Below are positions 11,653 to 22,207 of a stretch of DNA of 64,000 nt, piece after piece. The notes under the pieces were generated by a model. The model had not been told where the DNA came from. It saw only the letters and a program-made list of their open reading frames with translations, and made no database searches. The position numbers and the translations under genes were made by a program. This DNA comes from Adiantum capillus-veneris. Lineage: Eukaryota; Streptophyta; Polypodiopsida; Polypodiales; Pteridaceae. How positions within the stretch are numbered: the stretch's first letter is position 1; every line of letters starts with the position of its first letter. The stretch covers positions 119,486,891 through 119,550,890 of the forward strand of contig CM043947.1 in the NCBI GenBank assembly GCA_014529385.2, given 5' to 3'.

Positions 11653-12245
11653 CTAGCTGATCGTTTTGGGCTAGCTGCTTAGGGCTAGCTGCTTAGGGCT
11701 AGCCGCTTAATTAGAGTTAGTCGCTTAAGGCTAGTTTCTTAGATATTCAGTCGCTTAGGATTAGTTCGTATTTAGACAGCTGAAGGTTAGACGTTTAGGG
11801 CTAGCTGCCTAGGTATTCAGTCACTTAGCTGCACCGCTTAGGCCTATCCGCTTCGTAATTTAGCAGCTTAATCGATTAGGGCTAATCACTTAGGACTAAT
11901 CGATATTCAGACTGCTAAGGGCTTGCCGTTTAGGTATTTCGTCACTTAGCTGCGTCGCTTAGTCCTATCTACTTTGTTATTTAGCCGTTTAGGGCTAGCC
12001 GCTTAAGTATACTTCAATTGCTTAGCCGCTTAAAACTAGCCGCTAATAAAGGTTAGTTGATATTCAGGCCGCCTAGGGTTAGCCGCTTAGGATAGGCAAT
12101 CGGGATGTTTTAGTACGGTAAGAGTTTAGATCTTAGCTAGGGCTAGTCGCTTATGTGTTAGGTCTTTGCAATCTGGCTGTTTCAGGCCGCTTATGTAAAG
12201 CGACGTTTACTTTGCCCGCTCGTACTTGGCCGCTTAGAGTCATGC
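11653..12245. repeat. 14-bp minisatellite with ~121-bp higher-order unit
   Basis: Degenerate copies of GGGCTAGCTGCTTA / GGGCTAGCCGCTTA follow each other for about 600 bp. The core GGCTAGCC is self-complementary, and many junctions read TTAGGG or TTTAGGG. A longer unit recurs: TCACTTAGCTGC at 11,821 and 11,942 (offset 121), each followed by CGCTTAG...CCTATC..CTT. The telomere-like hexamer is part of the 14-bp unit and not a pure telomere array. Confidence 0.8.
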
Positions 12246-12694
12246 AGATGTGGTGTGTGCTTATATCACACCATCAAAAATAGGCATTGACCAATAAAGA
12301 TGAAAGTATTACCCGATGGTCCTGATCTCCATGCACCTCTAGATCGAGGTGTGTAGGTATCAGACATCGCTAATGAATGTGAGGTAGTTAGAGCTAGCGG
12401 CAATTGGTTATCGTCGACCAATGTCTGGTTATAGGAATACACTTAAGGTTTGGTTGCTAGGAAGTGACTCTGTTTGAGCGGTTAAAGTAGAAAAAACACC
12501 AACCGACTTAAAAAATGGATTGTGCACTTAAGAAAGGCAAACGAAATTCGACAAACAAAGTAAGAGAAGGCAAACGAACTCCAATAAAGCAAATAGACTT
12601 AAAAAATGCACACAGATTCCAAAAATGCAAACGATCATCAGAAATGGCGGTCTATGTTAGATCGGTCCATTTAAGTAATCTGCATGTTATACTA
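12246..12694. other. Spacer without gene
   Basis: No recognisable protein, RNA or element boundary is seen between the minisatellite and the LTR that begins at 12,695. Confidence 0.4.
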
Positions 12695-13641
12695 TGTTGA
12701 GAGGCATTGTAGCACGACCTAATCGCAACCCACACAAAATTATTAAATCCGTGGATCCACAACCCGGCTAGGGCATGGAAGCACAAGCATCGGATGAATA
12801 GAAATAGAGGATTCAAGAGATCACCTCTCCAATATTGCAAGTAGAGATTAGCCATGCCAAGAGTAACTCTAAACATACTCTAATCACTAATCAAACAAAT
12901 TCTACACACATCAAGTCCACTGAAGTCCGAGCTACCATAGACTGAAAACCCCAAGTACACTAATGATAAGCACACACTAATTACCACATGTCAATCACGG
13001 CACTTCATCAATAGCTTACACACACGAGGTGAATGGTGCTAGAGTTTCATAAAACCTATCTACACAAAAGCAAACAATAGGGCACACATACTAATTACAA
13101 GATTAAGACCCAACTTAATCAACCTAATAAGTGATGCTAAATCTCACAAATCGAATGCTTATGGAAGACTAGGAGTGGTTAATAGCAAGAAGTACATACA
13201 TCTCTCAAATCTAGAATAATGAAAGTGTAATACTTCTTCATAACAAGATGGAATGTAGAGAAGAAGTAGACTAATGAGAAAATAAGGATTAGATTAATCA
13301 AGAAAAGCTTACTCTAATTACAATGGTTAGCACTAGCCTCTCAAGCATAGACATTAAGCTCAAGGCTAGGCGAACACTCAAGAGAGAGGGAGCTCTCAAA
13401 AGTGGATCCTCAAGAGTGGATACTCAAGAATGAAGCCTCCTTACATAAAGGCTTCCTTTTAAAGGCTTTCACCACAATCCCTCTATGGGTTTAAGCTTGA
13501 GCCCTCAAACTACTATATACAACTTTGGAACTCGAAGTGAGCCCAAGACTTATACAAAGTGAGCGGGAAATATTGTGACATCCATAGCATATCTCCCGCT
13601 TGATGCATAACCAGTGTAGCCTTTGTTAGCCGCTACTAACA
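12695..13641 (-). mobile_element. LTR (3' LTR) of a minus-strand retroelement
   Basis: Read on the minus strand, a polypurine tract (complement of ATCCCCCCTTCCTAA, 13,642-13,656) directly precedes TGTTAGTAGCGG. On the plus strand the block runs from TGTTGAGAGG at 12,695 to CTACTAACA at 13,641, giving TG...CA ends and a length of 947 bp. The polypurine tract closely resembles that of gypsy element 2 (39,187-39,203), so a gypsy origin is likely. The matching 5' LTR was not found upstream at 16-17 kb. The lower boundary rests on the TG alone and is less certain. Confidence 0.5.
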
Positions 13642-16330
13642 ATCCCCCCTTCCTAATTTGGCGCACATCCTCGTGTGCCGATGAAGCAAGACACGGAGAC
13701 ATGGTAAAAAGCAAGTCCAAGGAGGATCAAATGTTGAGCTGTAAAACATAAGAACAAGTAATGAGCATCAAAGGCCACCAAGAATGAATAAAATATAAAG
13801 CACAATGAACAATCACAAAGTGAATTTTTTGCTTCTAAAAGATGGGTAAATCATAGTTAAAAACTAGACAACATAAAGCAAAAAGCACCTATACTATCAT
13901 GAAGATTAAACCACTTGAAATTTCAGTTTTATGCATGAAACACAAGCAATCAGTTAAGATTCTAGGCTAATGCAAGTTCATAAACCTACTAGCCTAAAAA
14001 CTATGTGACCAATTTTAATAAATCATTCAAGTATTTCATGTCTACGGGCTATAAAAAAGCTCCTAATCTATTAGTACATTGTCACAGCTTTTGAAGCTCA
14101 TGGAAGTTTTGTTTTGTCATTCATTGAAAAAAGTAAAGCACATCACAAGGCTACCACCCCAAGGCAAGTCTAGGTGCGACTCTCGGCTCCTTGAACCCTC
14201 AAGAAGGCATTCCAAAAGCCTACTAGCCTACCAAGGCAACGGCTAACCCTTATCAGCTCAGGGCATCGGTTTAAGGCCTTGACCAAGCGAGCCAAGGTAA
14301 TTCCCCTCGCCTGCCAAGTGCCAATAAGGCACTAGGCCTCACATAGACACAACATAACATAAAGATTTTGATTTTCATGTATCCAGTAGCATTTTTGCTA
14401 CCCTTTTTTGCTTCATTAATTGTTTCATGTTTTAGCACATGTTTTATTGCTTCTGTCATGAGATGCTAATGGCAATTGGACTAAAGGACTAAAGCCTAAT
14501 CATAGTCCTAGGTCATGTTAAAAATGAACGGAGTATTAATACTATCACTAAGAGTCTAGGACTAATGAGAAATGAACCTACATTAATCTGAAGTCAAGGC
14601 CAGCTACCTATGATTAACACACATAAAACCTTTTTTTTTAATGAGTTAATTTTCACAAAGCAAAGGGTTGAAACTTTAGTATGCCTAGCTCTTGAACATG
14701 AAACAACCATAGATTAGAAGCAAAAATTACGTAAGCCAAGCACAGAGAATGGAGACATGAACAAAAGAGCAAAATCATGGAAGGATTACACCTAGTCATG
14801 CTCTTTTGAGCATCCTTTTTGTGTAGAGAAGTCTCTTGATCCTTTATATTTGCAAAATAATCTTTTTGAAGCTAAGTGTAAACACAAGCTACAAAAGCCA
14901 ATTGTTAAAGCAAAAAACACACAAAAAACATTAATGAAAACTAAAGCTAGGGTCTTTCATACCCGATTTTGCCAAAGGGAAAAAAACCAAGGCAAAAAAA
15001 TGCCTTTGGTTATGCACATGATGATCTTTGTAGAAAATTTATGCAAACATAACAACCATGAGAGATAAAATAAGCTTCTACATAAGAAAATTTTACAATT
15101 TTTACCATCTTTTATGCATGATTCAAAGTTCATTAGTTTCTAGCTCAATGAAATATGGAATTAAAAACAAGCCAAGAGCTGAAAATAATTCAACTTTTGA
15201 TGAAATGAAGTGGCTCTTCAAAGCTAAAATTTACATTTTTAAGCTTTTCAAAAAGTTTGCTAACAACTAGCTCAATAAATTCTACAATTTTAGAGCACGC
15301 TATGAGCTAGAGATGACTGCAACTTGATGAAATGAAAATGAATGGCTCTCAATAGCCAAATTTGTACTTGAAAGTTCTTTAAAAAGTTGGGTAAACACTA
15401 GCTCAAAATGAAAGAATTTTTTTGACCAAGCTATGAGCAAACATGTATACAACTTTTAATCCAAATAATTGGAATGGCTCTAAGTAGCCAAATTTTGCAA
15501 TATATTGCAATGATGACCCCTTCTTGGATCAATGAAAGCACACTTTTGCCCACAAATCTTCAAAAACAATTTGTTAGTGCTTTTAAGCATTTGGTCTTTG
15601 AACACGAGTACTAAAAATGCACAATCAACCATAAGCCCAAAATTTTAATGCTCACTCTTGTCCATCTAAACAAGCTCAATTTAGTGTCAATGTAGCTTTC
15701 AAATGAACCTTTAATGCTTGCCAAAAAGATTTGTTCATGCAAAGCAATGAAAATGCCAATGAACTCGAGCATCAAACCATGCACAAGTCAAAATTTTGGT
15801 GCAATGCAAGTTCATGTATGCATGGAAATGATTACACAATGATAGCACACAATAGGAATCCCCACTTTTGCTCTTAAATAGCACAAATGGAATACATAAC
15901 AATGTAATATGATGAAAGGGATTATTATCTCCTTGATATGCAACTCACCACCTACGTCTTTCAACGGCCAATGAAATCACCGATTTTTTCCCTTCCAAAA
16001 CTCAATCATTTTTGTAGTGCACAAACCATTATTTAAATGGTTATAAGCACTAAAACATGCAAGAATCAACAATCATTCAAAAAGAGATGAAAGACATGAT
16101 TTGATTTCTTTTGTTTTCCCTTTAAAGCTCTTTCCCCTTGGCCTATGGTGATGTATGAAAAAATCCATGACTTTACTGTCCTTTGATGCATTTGATCAAA
16201 GGTAAGACAAGCTTGTCCAATTGCCTTTCATTTGCCATACATATGGGTCAACAAGTTTGAAAGAAAAGACCTCATTATCGAGATCGTTTGAGACAATACG
16301 GTCGTGTACAAGTATCCACATAGGAAAAGC
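13642..16330 (-). mobile_element. Non-coding internal region of the same retroelement
   Basis: This AT-rich stretch follows the polypurine tract but encodes no gag or pol domain in any frame. A large non-coding interior next to an LTR is the pattern of non-autonomous large retrotransposon derivatives. It contains the tandem repeat at 15,141-15,500. No primer binding site could be placed. Confidence 0.35.
15141..15500. repeat. ~129-bp tandem repeat, nearly three copies
   Basis: TAGCTCAA begins copies at 15,141, 15,268 and 15,399 (offsets 127 and 131). Each copy continues with a CTATGAGC/CAAGAGC-like block, a CAACTT block, TGGCTCT and an AGCCAAATTT / AGCTAAAATTT block. Copies are diverged and the third is shorter. 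Confidence 0.75.
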
Positions 16331-16527
16331 CGTTGAGTTACCACACAATCTTAGCAAGGGCACATTCGAAGGAGGAGGGTGAGAACCCCCTTCTATTACA
16401 TAATTTTTTTAAATTGTATTTTGTATGCTTTTGTTTTACTACCATTTTTAATTGGCGGTGGGTTGCAGCTGTGGGGTCGCCAGAGAGAAAAAGAGAGAGG
16501 GGATTGTAGCCTTGTGTGGGGGGAACT

Positions 16528-16528
<1 letters not shown>

Positions 16529-16592
<64 letters not shown>
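16529..16592. repeat. (GT)n microsatellite
   Basis: About 30 GT units with one interruption (GAGTG). Open frames through it (VCVC, THTH) are repeat artefacts. Confidence 0.95.
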
Positions 16593-16594
<2 letters not shown>

Positions 16595-17439
16595 TGTGTG
16601 TATTTTCAACCCGAGCAATGATCGAGTCGTGTACGACAGTGGGAGTGTTTGAGAGCGTGCACCAATAGAGTTGTGGTGGGTACTGCAAGCCTCAAGGTCT
16701 GGTCCTCACATTCTCGATCCAAGAAATTGATTGGTAGAGAAGCTCCGACGTGGATGCTATGGAGCGGAGAGCTACATTTCCGTGCCATACTGACTTTGAG
16801 CATACTGGCCTGTGCAGCCTACGACCCACTGCACAGGAAGAAAGAGTTGTTGAATACCCCAAGGCTGTGCACATACCCCAAGGTGGTGCCTCACGGGTTG
16901 GTGGAGCCCGGAGCAGGAGGGTGTGGGAAAGATTTGTAGACAGTGAACGCATGTGTGTGTACGCTGTAGGTGAGGTGTAGCGGGCTCAGAGACAAAGCCA
17001 GGGTCCAGGAGTTACGAGACCAGTACACTTTGATTGCTCAGTGGTCATATAATTTGAAACCGGGTGTGAGGCCGAGTCAGGGTATCACATGCCACTTTTG
17101 AGGGTGTGCCACCAAGCCGACACGTCAGCAGGGCATTGTAAGTGTGTGAGTGTGTTGTTTGGCTTGTACTACATTTGATAGCCGACCTTGGTTTGGCTTC
17201 TAGTTGAGAAAGGGTGTGTGTGTATGTTTGGGAGCTACGAGCCAGGGGAGACATTTATGGCTTTGCGATGGCACGCTAGATGCGAGTATGCAAAGCACGA
17301 GTCATGACCAACATGCAATTGATTTTGAGGGTAGGTCATACGATGAAAAGCAGGCATCATTGGCCCCAAAAATAGAGCGCTTGCTTTTGCGTTTTTTAAT
17401 TAAAATCCTATAAGGAAACGTAGATCAATATGACTCTAG
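16593..17439. other. Higher-GC stretch without recognised gene
   Basis: Composition rises in GC compared with both sides, and open frames of 65-95 codons exist on both strands, but none shows a known domain. It could be part of an LTR or a diverged element, but no boundary signal supports this. Confidence 0.3.
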
Positions 17440-17952
17440 AGATATACTACGCGTAGGATGTCTTTTTGTTCAGAATTGCATGAAACCTGTCAGTATGATA
17501 GGGCATAGCCTGTGGATCATCACCCTAGTTTTAGATTTGAATTTGGATAAGTTTTGAGGGTAGGAAGACCATTTTTGGTGTTTGCGACTCTGAAAAGTAC
17601 ATCTATGGAGCTATGAGGCCAAAAAGTGATTTGTTTGGCTGAAAACATGGTGGGTGGGCTTGTATGAACGTGATAAACATGTTTGAAGGCCAAAAAATCC
17701 ATCTGGAGGTCATTTCAAGAGTGTATGGTTCATATTTCACTTGATTTGGATAATTTTTGATAGGTCTATGACCAATTCTTGCCTCTATGCTTTGACTTTG
17801 TGTTATTTGATGCATAAGAGGTTAACTTTTGTCCAAATGGGGTGAAACTTGAGGGATAAGCTGTAAATGACATGTAGAAGCTATGTGTATGGCTGAATGA
17901 TGAGTTTGGTGCCCCAAACATGGCCTTGAGACATCCTATGTGTAGGATGTCT
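17440..17952. repeat. Two 24-bp palindromes (AGACATCCTA type)
   Basis: Sites at 17,440-17,463 (one half diverged) and 17,929-17,952 match the palindrome that recurs in the gypsy 1 leader: half-site AGACATCCTA, a four-base centre, then its complement TAGGATGTCT. Here they lie on the far (3') side of the gypsy 1 pol remnant, outside any recognised coding sequence. Confidence 0.8.
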
Positions 17953-18030
17953 CCTGTGAAATTCTTTTGTAACCAGTCCTACTAACATGTGCATATAACC
18001 TCCCTAAGTCCCTTTGTGCTTTATTTTAAT

Positions 18031-18600
18031 TTAAAAAATCAAATGGTTAGTTAAAAATCCCTTCTTGGCTTTCGGAGCCTCAGAGGTGATTTCTGACTCT
18101 TGGAGTGCTTTTCCGCGATGAAATTTCTTGATGATGACCAGCATAGCTTCATTAACCCTTGGGGAACCTTGCCATGTGATTCTTGTTGGTTTTGGCTTCA
18201 CTTGAGCTTTTTTTGGCAATTTGTCGCTCTGGAAGCGTCCATGATTGCGTTTGCATGCCCTCGATGATTTGTAGTGGTCTATCACCATAGGATTTGGTTG
18301 TTGAAGGCCTTGGTATGCCGGTTGTGAAGTTTGGTGGCAAACGGACGGCCGGCTTCGCTGTGAGATCCAAGTGACGCTTTGCGTTTTCAATGCCATTTCT
18401 GAAGCTTAGGCCTACTTTGGGTCTCCTTTTGGCCATGTGGCCCATGTAGCCTTGTAGAGCTCGTCGAGAAGCTCCTACCCATGAGTTTTGGTATCTTTCG
18501 GGTTACTTTTGCCGTATTTTTCTCTTTGTGGCCTCTTGCAGGGCTTGAGAAGTTAGGGTTTTTTTCGATGATTTCTTGCCTCCTTTGGGCATCCAAGATC
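18031..18600 (-). pseudogene. Basic, unrecognised ORF downstream of truncated integrase
   Basis: Overlapping minus-strand frames (18,600 to 18,031) read as a lysine/arginine-rich polypeptide, for example DLTAKPAVRLPPNFTTGIP and MARFPKG, with at least one frameshift between 18,152 and 18,445. I do not recognise it. It starts where the integrase homology of gypsy 1 breaks off (about 18,650), so it is either a 3' accessory ORF of the element or sequence brought in by the breakpoint. Confidence 0.35.
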
Positions 18601-18656
18601 GGTCTCCTAAGCTAGGGTAAACCCCCTATGAAGTCTTGTTGGTATTGGGTTAGCCG

Positions 18657-18887
18657 TTAGGTGACACTACATTTAGTACAATTGTTAACATAAACATGTG
18701 TGTCAGCATATATAGTTGGCCAATAAACTCCTAAGCGTTTCAATCTTTGGTGTGTTTTCATTGTTGAACAATGAAATGCACAGTCTTGGATGTGTGCTTC
18801 TTCAAGATAACACTTGGAATCCTCTGGATTTATACATAATCGTAGAATTTGGTCCGAGCCTAGATGGTACAGTAGTCCCACAATCAA
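18657..18887 (-). pseudogene. Gypsy 1 integrase, N-terminal zinc-binding part
   Basis: The frame shows the HHCC-type region: H in IQDCAFHCSTMKTH, then RLGVYWPTIYADTHVYVNNC and CTKCSVT. This is the usual end of the zinc-binding domain before the catalytic core. Homology stops right after KCSVT, and no DDE core follows on this strand, so the integrase is truncated by deletion or rearrangement. Confidence 0.75.
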
Positions 18888-19571
18888 CTAAAAGTTTTTT
18901 GTTTGTCGAAATGTTTGTTGTTTGGATCCGTCTTCTTTGTTATCAAATCTACCTCCAAAGGAAAGAATGCTAACAATTTCTTGAGACCATTTGGGTATCA
19001 TTTCAATATTGAAAAGATAAGCGTCAGGTATGTCATCATCTACTCCTTCAGGAGCTTCCCTGTTTTGCAGTCTTGAAAGATGATCCGCTCGTAGATGAGT
19101 TTTACCTTTTTTTACTACTACTTTGAAGTCAAACTCTAGCAATATAATAAACCAGCGTACAATTCTCCCAGTATTGCATGGTTTATTTACTAGATACAAA
19201 AGAGCTTGATGATCTGTGAAGAGCACAAATTTGTTTGCAAGCAAGTAATGCCAAACTTTTTTTACAACATATATCATTCCTAATCCCTCTCTTTCAATGG
19301 TGGTGTAGTTCTTTTCCACACTATTTAACTGTCGGCTCGCATAACAAACTGGGAAATCCATTGTTCCGTCTCCAGGTTGAGTCAGAATACTCCCAATTGC
19401 GTATGTAGAGGCATCAATGTGAACATGGAATATCTTTTCCCAATCTGGTGCTTTAAGTACAGGTGCTGATACCACATTTTCCTTAAGCTTCTTGAATGAA
19501 GTTTCACACTCCTCAGTCCAATCAAAACTGACTAATAAGCGATATAGTGGTTGTGAAATGACTGCATACAT
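18888..19571 (-). pseudogene. Gypsy 1 RNase H domain
   Basis: The 227-codon frame continues the RT connection (PLYRLLVSFDWTEECETSFK), then shows an RNase H fold: HVHIDASTYAIGSIL with the first Asp, YTTIEREGLGMIYVVKK with the Glu, FVLFTDHQALLYLVN with the next Asp, and HLRADHLSRL with the final Asp of the LSRL box. The catalytic residues are therefore retained, although the upstream RT frame is broken. The order after RT and before integrase is standard for Ty3/gypsy. Confidence 0.85.
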
Positions 19572-20117
19572 ATATATGAATCTTCAATAATATCCACAGT
19601 GTCCCATGAAAGATTGTACTTGTTTGGCATTAGTAGGCTTGGGCAAGTCTGCTATGACTCTAATTTTGTCTAGGTCAGTGGTTACGCCATTTCTTGAGAC
19701 AATATGTCCTAAGATGCGGCCTGGGCCTTACCATAAAAATGCACTTTTCCGTGTTGAGACAGATTCGATATGTTCTACACTTGTTCGTCTCGAATAAGAG
19801 AGTGGACACAAAGATCATCCATACATATTTCTAAGAATATTCTTAGGTATTCTTTGAATGCATGAGTCATTAATCTTTGGAAGGTGGCTGGGGCATTGGT
19901 TAGGCCAAAAAGCATAACTCTATACGCATATATTTCCCACTCTGTGGAAAATGCTGTTTTGTGATCCTCTAATGCAATTGCAATTGGTTGTACCCCGAAA
20001 ACCCATCTAAAAAGGAATAGGCTTGTTTTTTTGCTACCCTCTCAAGCACATCTTCTGTGATTGGCAATGGATAGTTATCCCTTATTGTTACCGCGTTCAC
20101 CTTTTTTGAGGTTCACA

Positions 20118-20184
<67 letters not shown>

Positions 20185-20270
20185 GCAACTTTCCATTGTT
20201 TTTGGGGACTACCACAATGGGTGACACCCAATCTGTATGCTCGATTTCATAGATGAATTCGGCATCCATC
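19572..20270 (-). pseudogene. Gypsy 1 reverse transcriptase, disrupted
   Basis: Minus-strand pieces in order: DAEFIYEIEHTDWVSPIVVV and PKNNGKLR, then an (AC)n expansion, VNLKK, and after a one-base shift VNAVTIRDNYPLPITE, LDGFSGYNQ, IALEDHKTAFSTEW, YAYRVMLFGLTNAPATFQR and EICMDDLCVH. The catalytic YMDD box is CMDD (TAT to TGT; 19,812-19,823). Further stops occur near 19,797 and 19,589. The LDGFSGYNQ and YRVMLFGLTNAPATFQRLM blocks are Ty3/gypsy, and with the tRNA-Asp primer site they point to a Tat/Athila-like, non-chromovirus branch (inference). The enzyme is inactive. Confidence 0.85.
20119..20181. repeat. (AC)n microsatellite inside the RT coding frame
   Basis: About 31 AC units on the plus strand (GT on the coding strand). 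It sits exactly where the RT motif KLRVCVNL should be. The coding strand reads GKLRLCVCV... through ...VSVNLKK in one frame, so the expansion began at the naturally GT-repeating codons for R-V-C-V and kept frame. Confidence 0.9.
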
Positions 20271-20355
20271 AGCTTGTCAATCTCTTCTTTAATTCCTTTA
20301 GCAAATGTGTCATTATATGTGTAAGGACACTGCTTGCTTGGTTTGGCATCTGATT

Positions 20356-21215
20356 TTAAAGCAATTGTATGTTGGCCGATGGATCATCTCCCTTGAGGTC
20401 TTTGTAAGACCATGCAAACATATCTTTATACTTCTTGAGAAGCTGTGTTAGCATTTCTTCTTCCTCCGGCTCTAAATCAGTTGCTATATAGACAGGTTGA
20501 GGATCTTCGCCTGGCGCAGCAAGGTCAATTCGTTTTGCATTTTTCCGCCCATCGTAAGATTCTTGGTTTATTCTTTCCCTTACTGGTGGTGTCATTATGA
20601 TTTTTCTATCTTGGATGGTGAATTTCCGATAGAGGGACGGTACATTCATGTTTCCTTTTTTTGAATCCTCCTTACCTTCGCTTTCTCCTTCGGTAGTCCA
20701 TACCTCTCGTAACGACCGTTTAAGTTCTTGGTATTTCTTTTTACGCTCCATTTTGGTCCACTCTAGATCTTTTGTCTTTTCCTGTTTTGATTGTTGAGAT
20801 TTTCTTCATTTTGTTTTTGTTTTAGTTTTCCGTGCTTGTTTTATTTCCTCATGTTTCCTTTCCCTTCGAACTCTTGAGAATCTCCTTGATATTTGGTTTT
20901 TACACAATCCTTTGCCTTGACAAGCATTAGATAGTGAGTTTTATCTTTTATCCTAGGCATCAGGTTTTCTCTAATTTTGTTTTCTGCTCTTCTTTTTCTA
21001 GAGCGTTCTTGGCGTCTAGGATATTGATTTGCAAAATCATAAAACTTGATATCTGCGGTTGTCTCCCCATGCTCGCCTGAACTGTGTGAACACTCATTAT
21101 CTGCATCGTTACTTAATTCCCGATTCTCAGAGGAGTTATAAAACTCTTCTTGTTCTAGTGAGTCTACATTCTCATCCCCTGCTGGTATAAGGTTTACCAT
21201 GTAATAGGGTAGCAC
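20356..21215 (-). pseudogene. Gypsy 1 protease-RT linker region
   Basis: Two frames (21,215-20,841 and 20,751-20,356) cover a charged linker ending in PVYIATDLEPEEEEMLTQLL and KKYKDMFAWSYKDLKGDDP, the conserved lead-in to gypsy RT. The part before it is rich in E, K and S (EGESEGKEDSKKG). A stop separates the two frames. The function is that of a polyprotein linker; no independent domain is seen. Confidence 0.65.
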
Positions 21216-21320
21216 ATCATAACCATCATTATCGCAAAATTTTGTTGTTGGTCTATCTGTAATGGTACAGACATCCGACGTTGCTAGTATGTGTTCCCAT
21301 TCCAGAGGTTCTAAGGCATC

Positions 21321-22184
21321 TTAGGGAAAAGGTTCCGGAAAATATTCCTTGTCCTCAATAGCTCTTTCTAAGATGCATTCCTCTCTTTTCAAGCTTCCAC
21401 TATGTGAAGCTCCGCACATCCATATGTCTTTTTTCTGCCCTAACCATGCTGGGAGTTGGGACCTTGCCAATGTAGCCGAATCAAACTCTTCCACTGGTGT
21501 CTGATTCACATCCTTGTAACTATGGTCTTTTAGGTATATTTTGGTTGTGGTCTCCCCACGTCTGAGGTATATGTGGTCATAACCCCAATCCTGTACCATC
21601 TTTAATTGTCTCATAAATGGTCTTCCCAAGATGATCTCATAATTGTTCTTTTTGTCGAAATCAACTATTGCAAATGTATGCTCATACTCAATTCCACAAG
21701 AGGTGACAATTACTTTTTCTAAAAGTCCTAGAGGCTTTTCCATGAACCCATCTGCCAGTTGCAATTTCATTCTAGCTGCTCTCAAAGCCGGTTTTCCCCA
21801 TTGTTTCCAGATTTCTTTGGTGGCGATAGTGACTCCCGCTCCACTATCAAGAATAGCTTTGGATACTACTCCCTGGAATTCTATTGGTAGTGTGGTATTT
21901 CCATTTTCTCCCTCGTAATATTCTCCAACCTTGTTTAAAGGTACAGGCCTAGTGTTTAGTTGAGGCTTGTCCAATTCTCTGATCCCTTCATGAAGCATTG
22001 AAGTAGGGTATTTTACTCCAAATGTTTCTAAGCATTTGCCTACGGTGGTCCACATGTTCGGTCGTAACCTCAGGAGTTCGGCTAACGTGATTGTGCATGC
22101 CACAAGTGTGGACAATAACTCAATCAACCCTTGTGAATCCATTACTCTGTTAGGAGAAAGTCTTTGAGATGGGATTTCTCTCAC
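21321..22184 (-). pseudogene. Gypsy 1 aspartic protease domain
   Basis: A 287-codon frame contains a retropepsin-like fold: ILDSGAGVTIA with the catalytic Asp at residue 113 and the second conserved box EIILGRPFM at 184-191. Flanking residues 96-110 (NTTLPIEFQGVVSKA) and 169-176 (HTFAIVDF) fit the family. It would cleave the gag-pol polyprotein. The domain itself is intact, but it is separated from gag and RT by stops. Confidence 0.85.
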
Positions 22185-22207
22185 CTCAGACTTAGCTTCA
22201 TACTCCC

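Noticed and set aside
11653-12245. Interstitial telomere array
   Set aside because: TTAGGG occurs only as part of a 14-bp unit and is not repeated head to tail.
16010-16025. TTTTTGTAGTG as the opposite CACTA end for 10,611
   Set aside because: The inverted match stops after CACTACAA, no subterminal ATCGAC repeats precede it, and the interval contains another element's LTR.
13642-16330. Decayed gag or pol in the interior of the 12.7-kb LTR element
   Set aside because: No frame on either strand shows capsid, knuckle, protease, RT or integrase motifs.
16649-16980. Overlapping plus and minus ORFs of 65-96 codons
   Set aside because: Open on both strands because of higher GC; no recognised domain, start context or partner exon.
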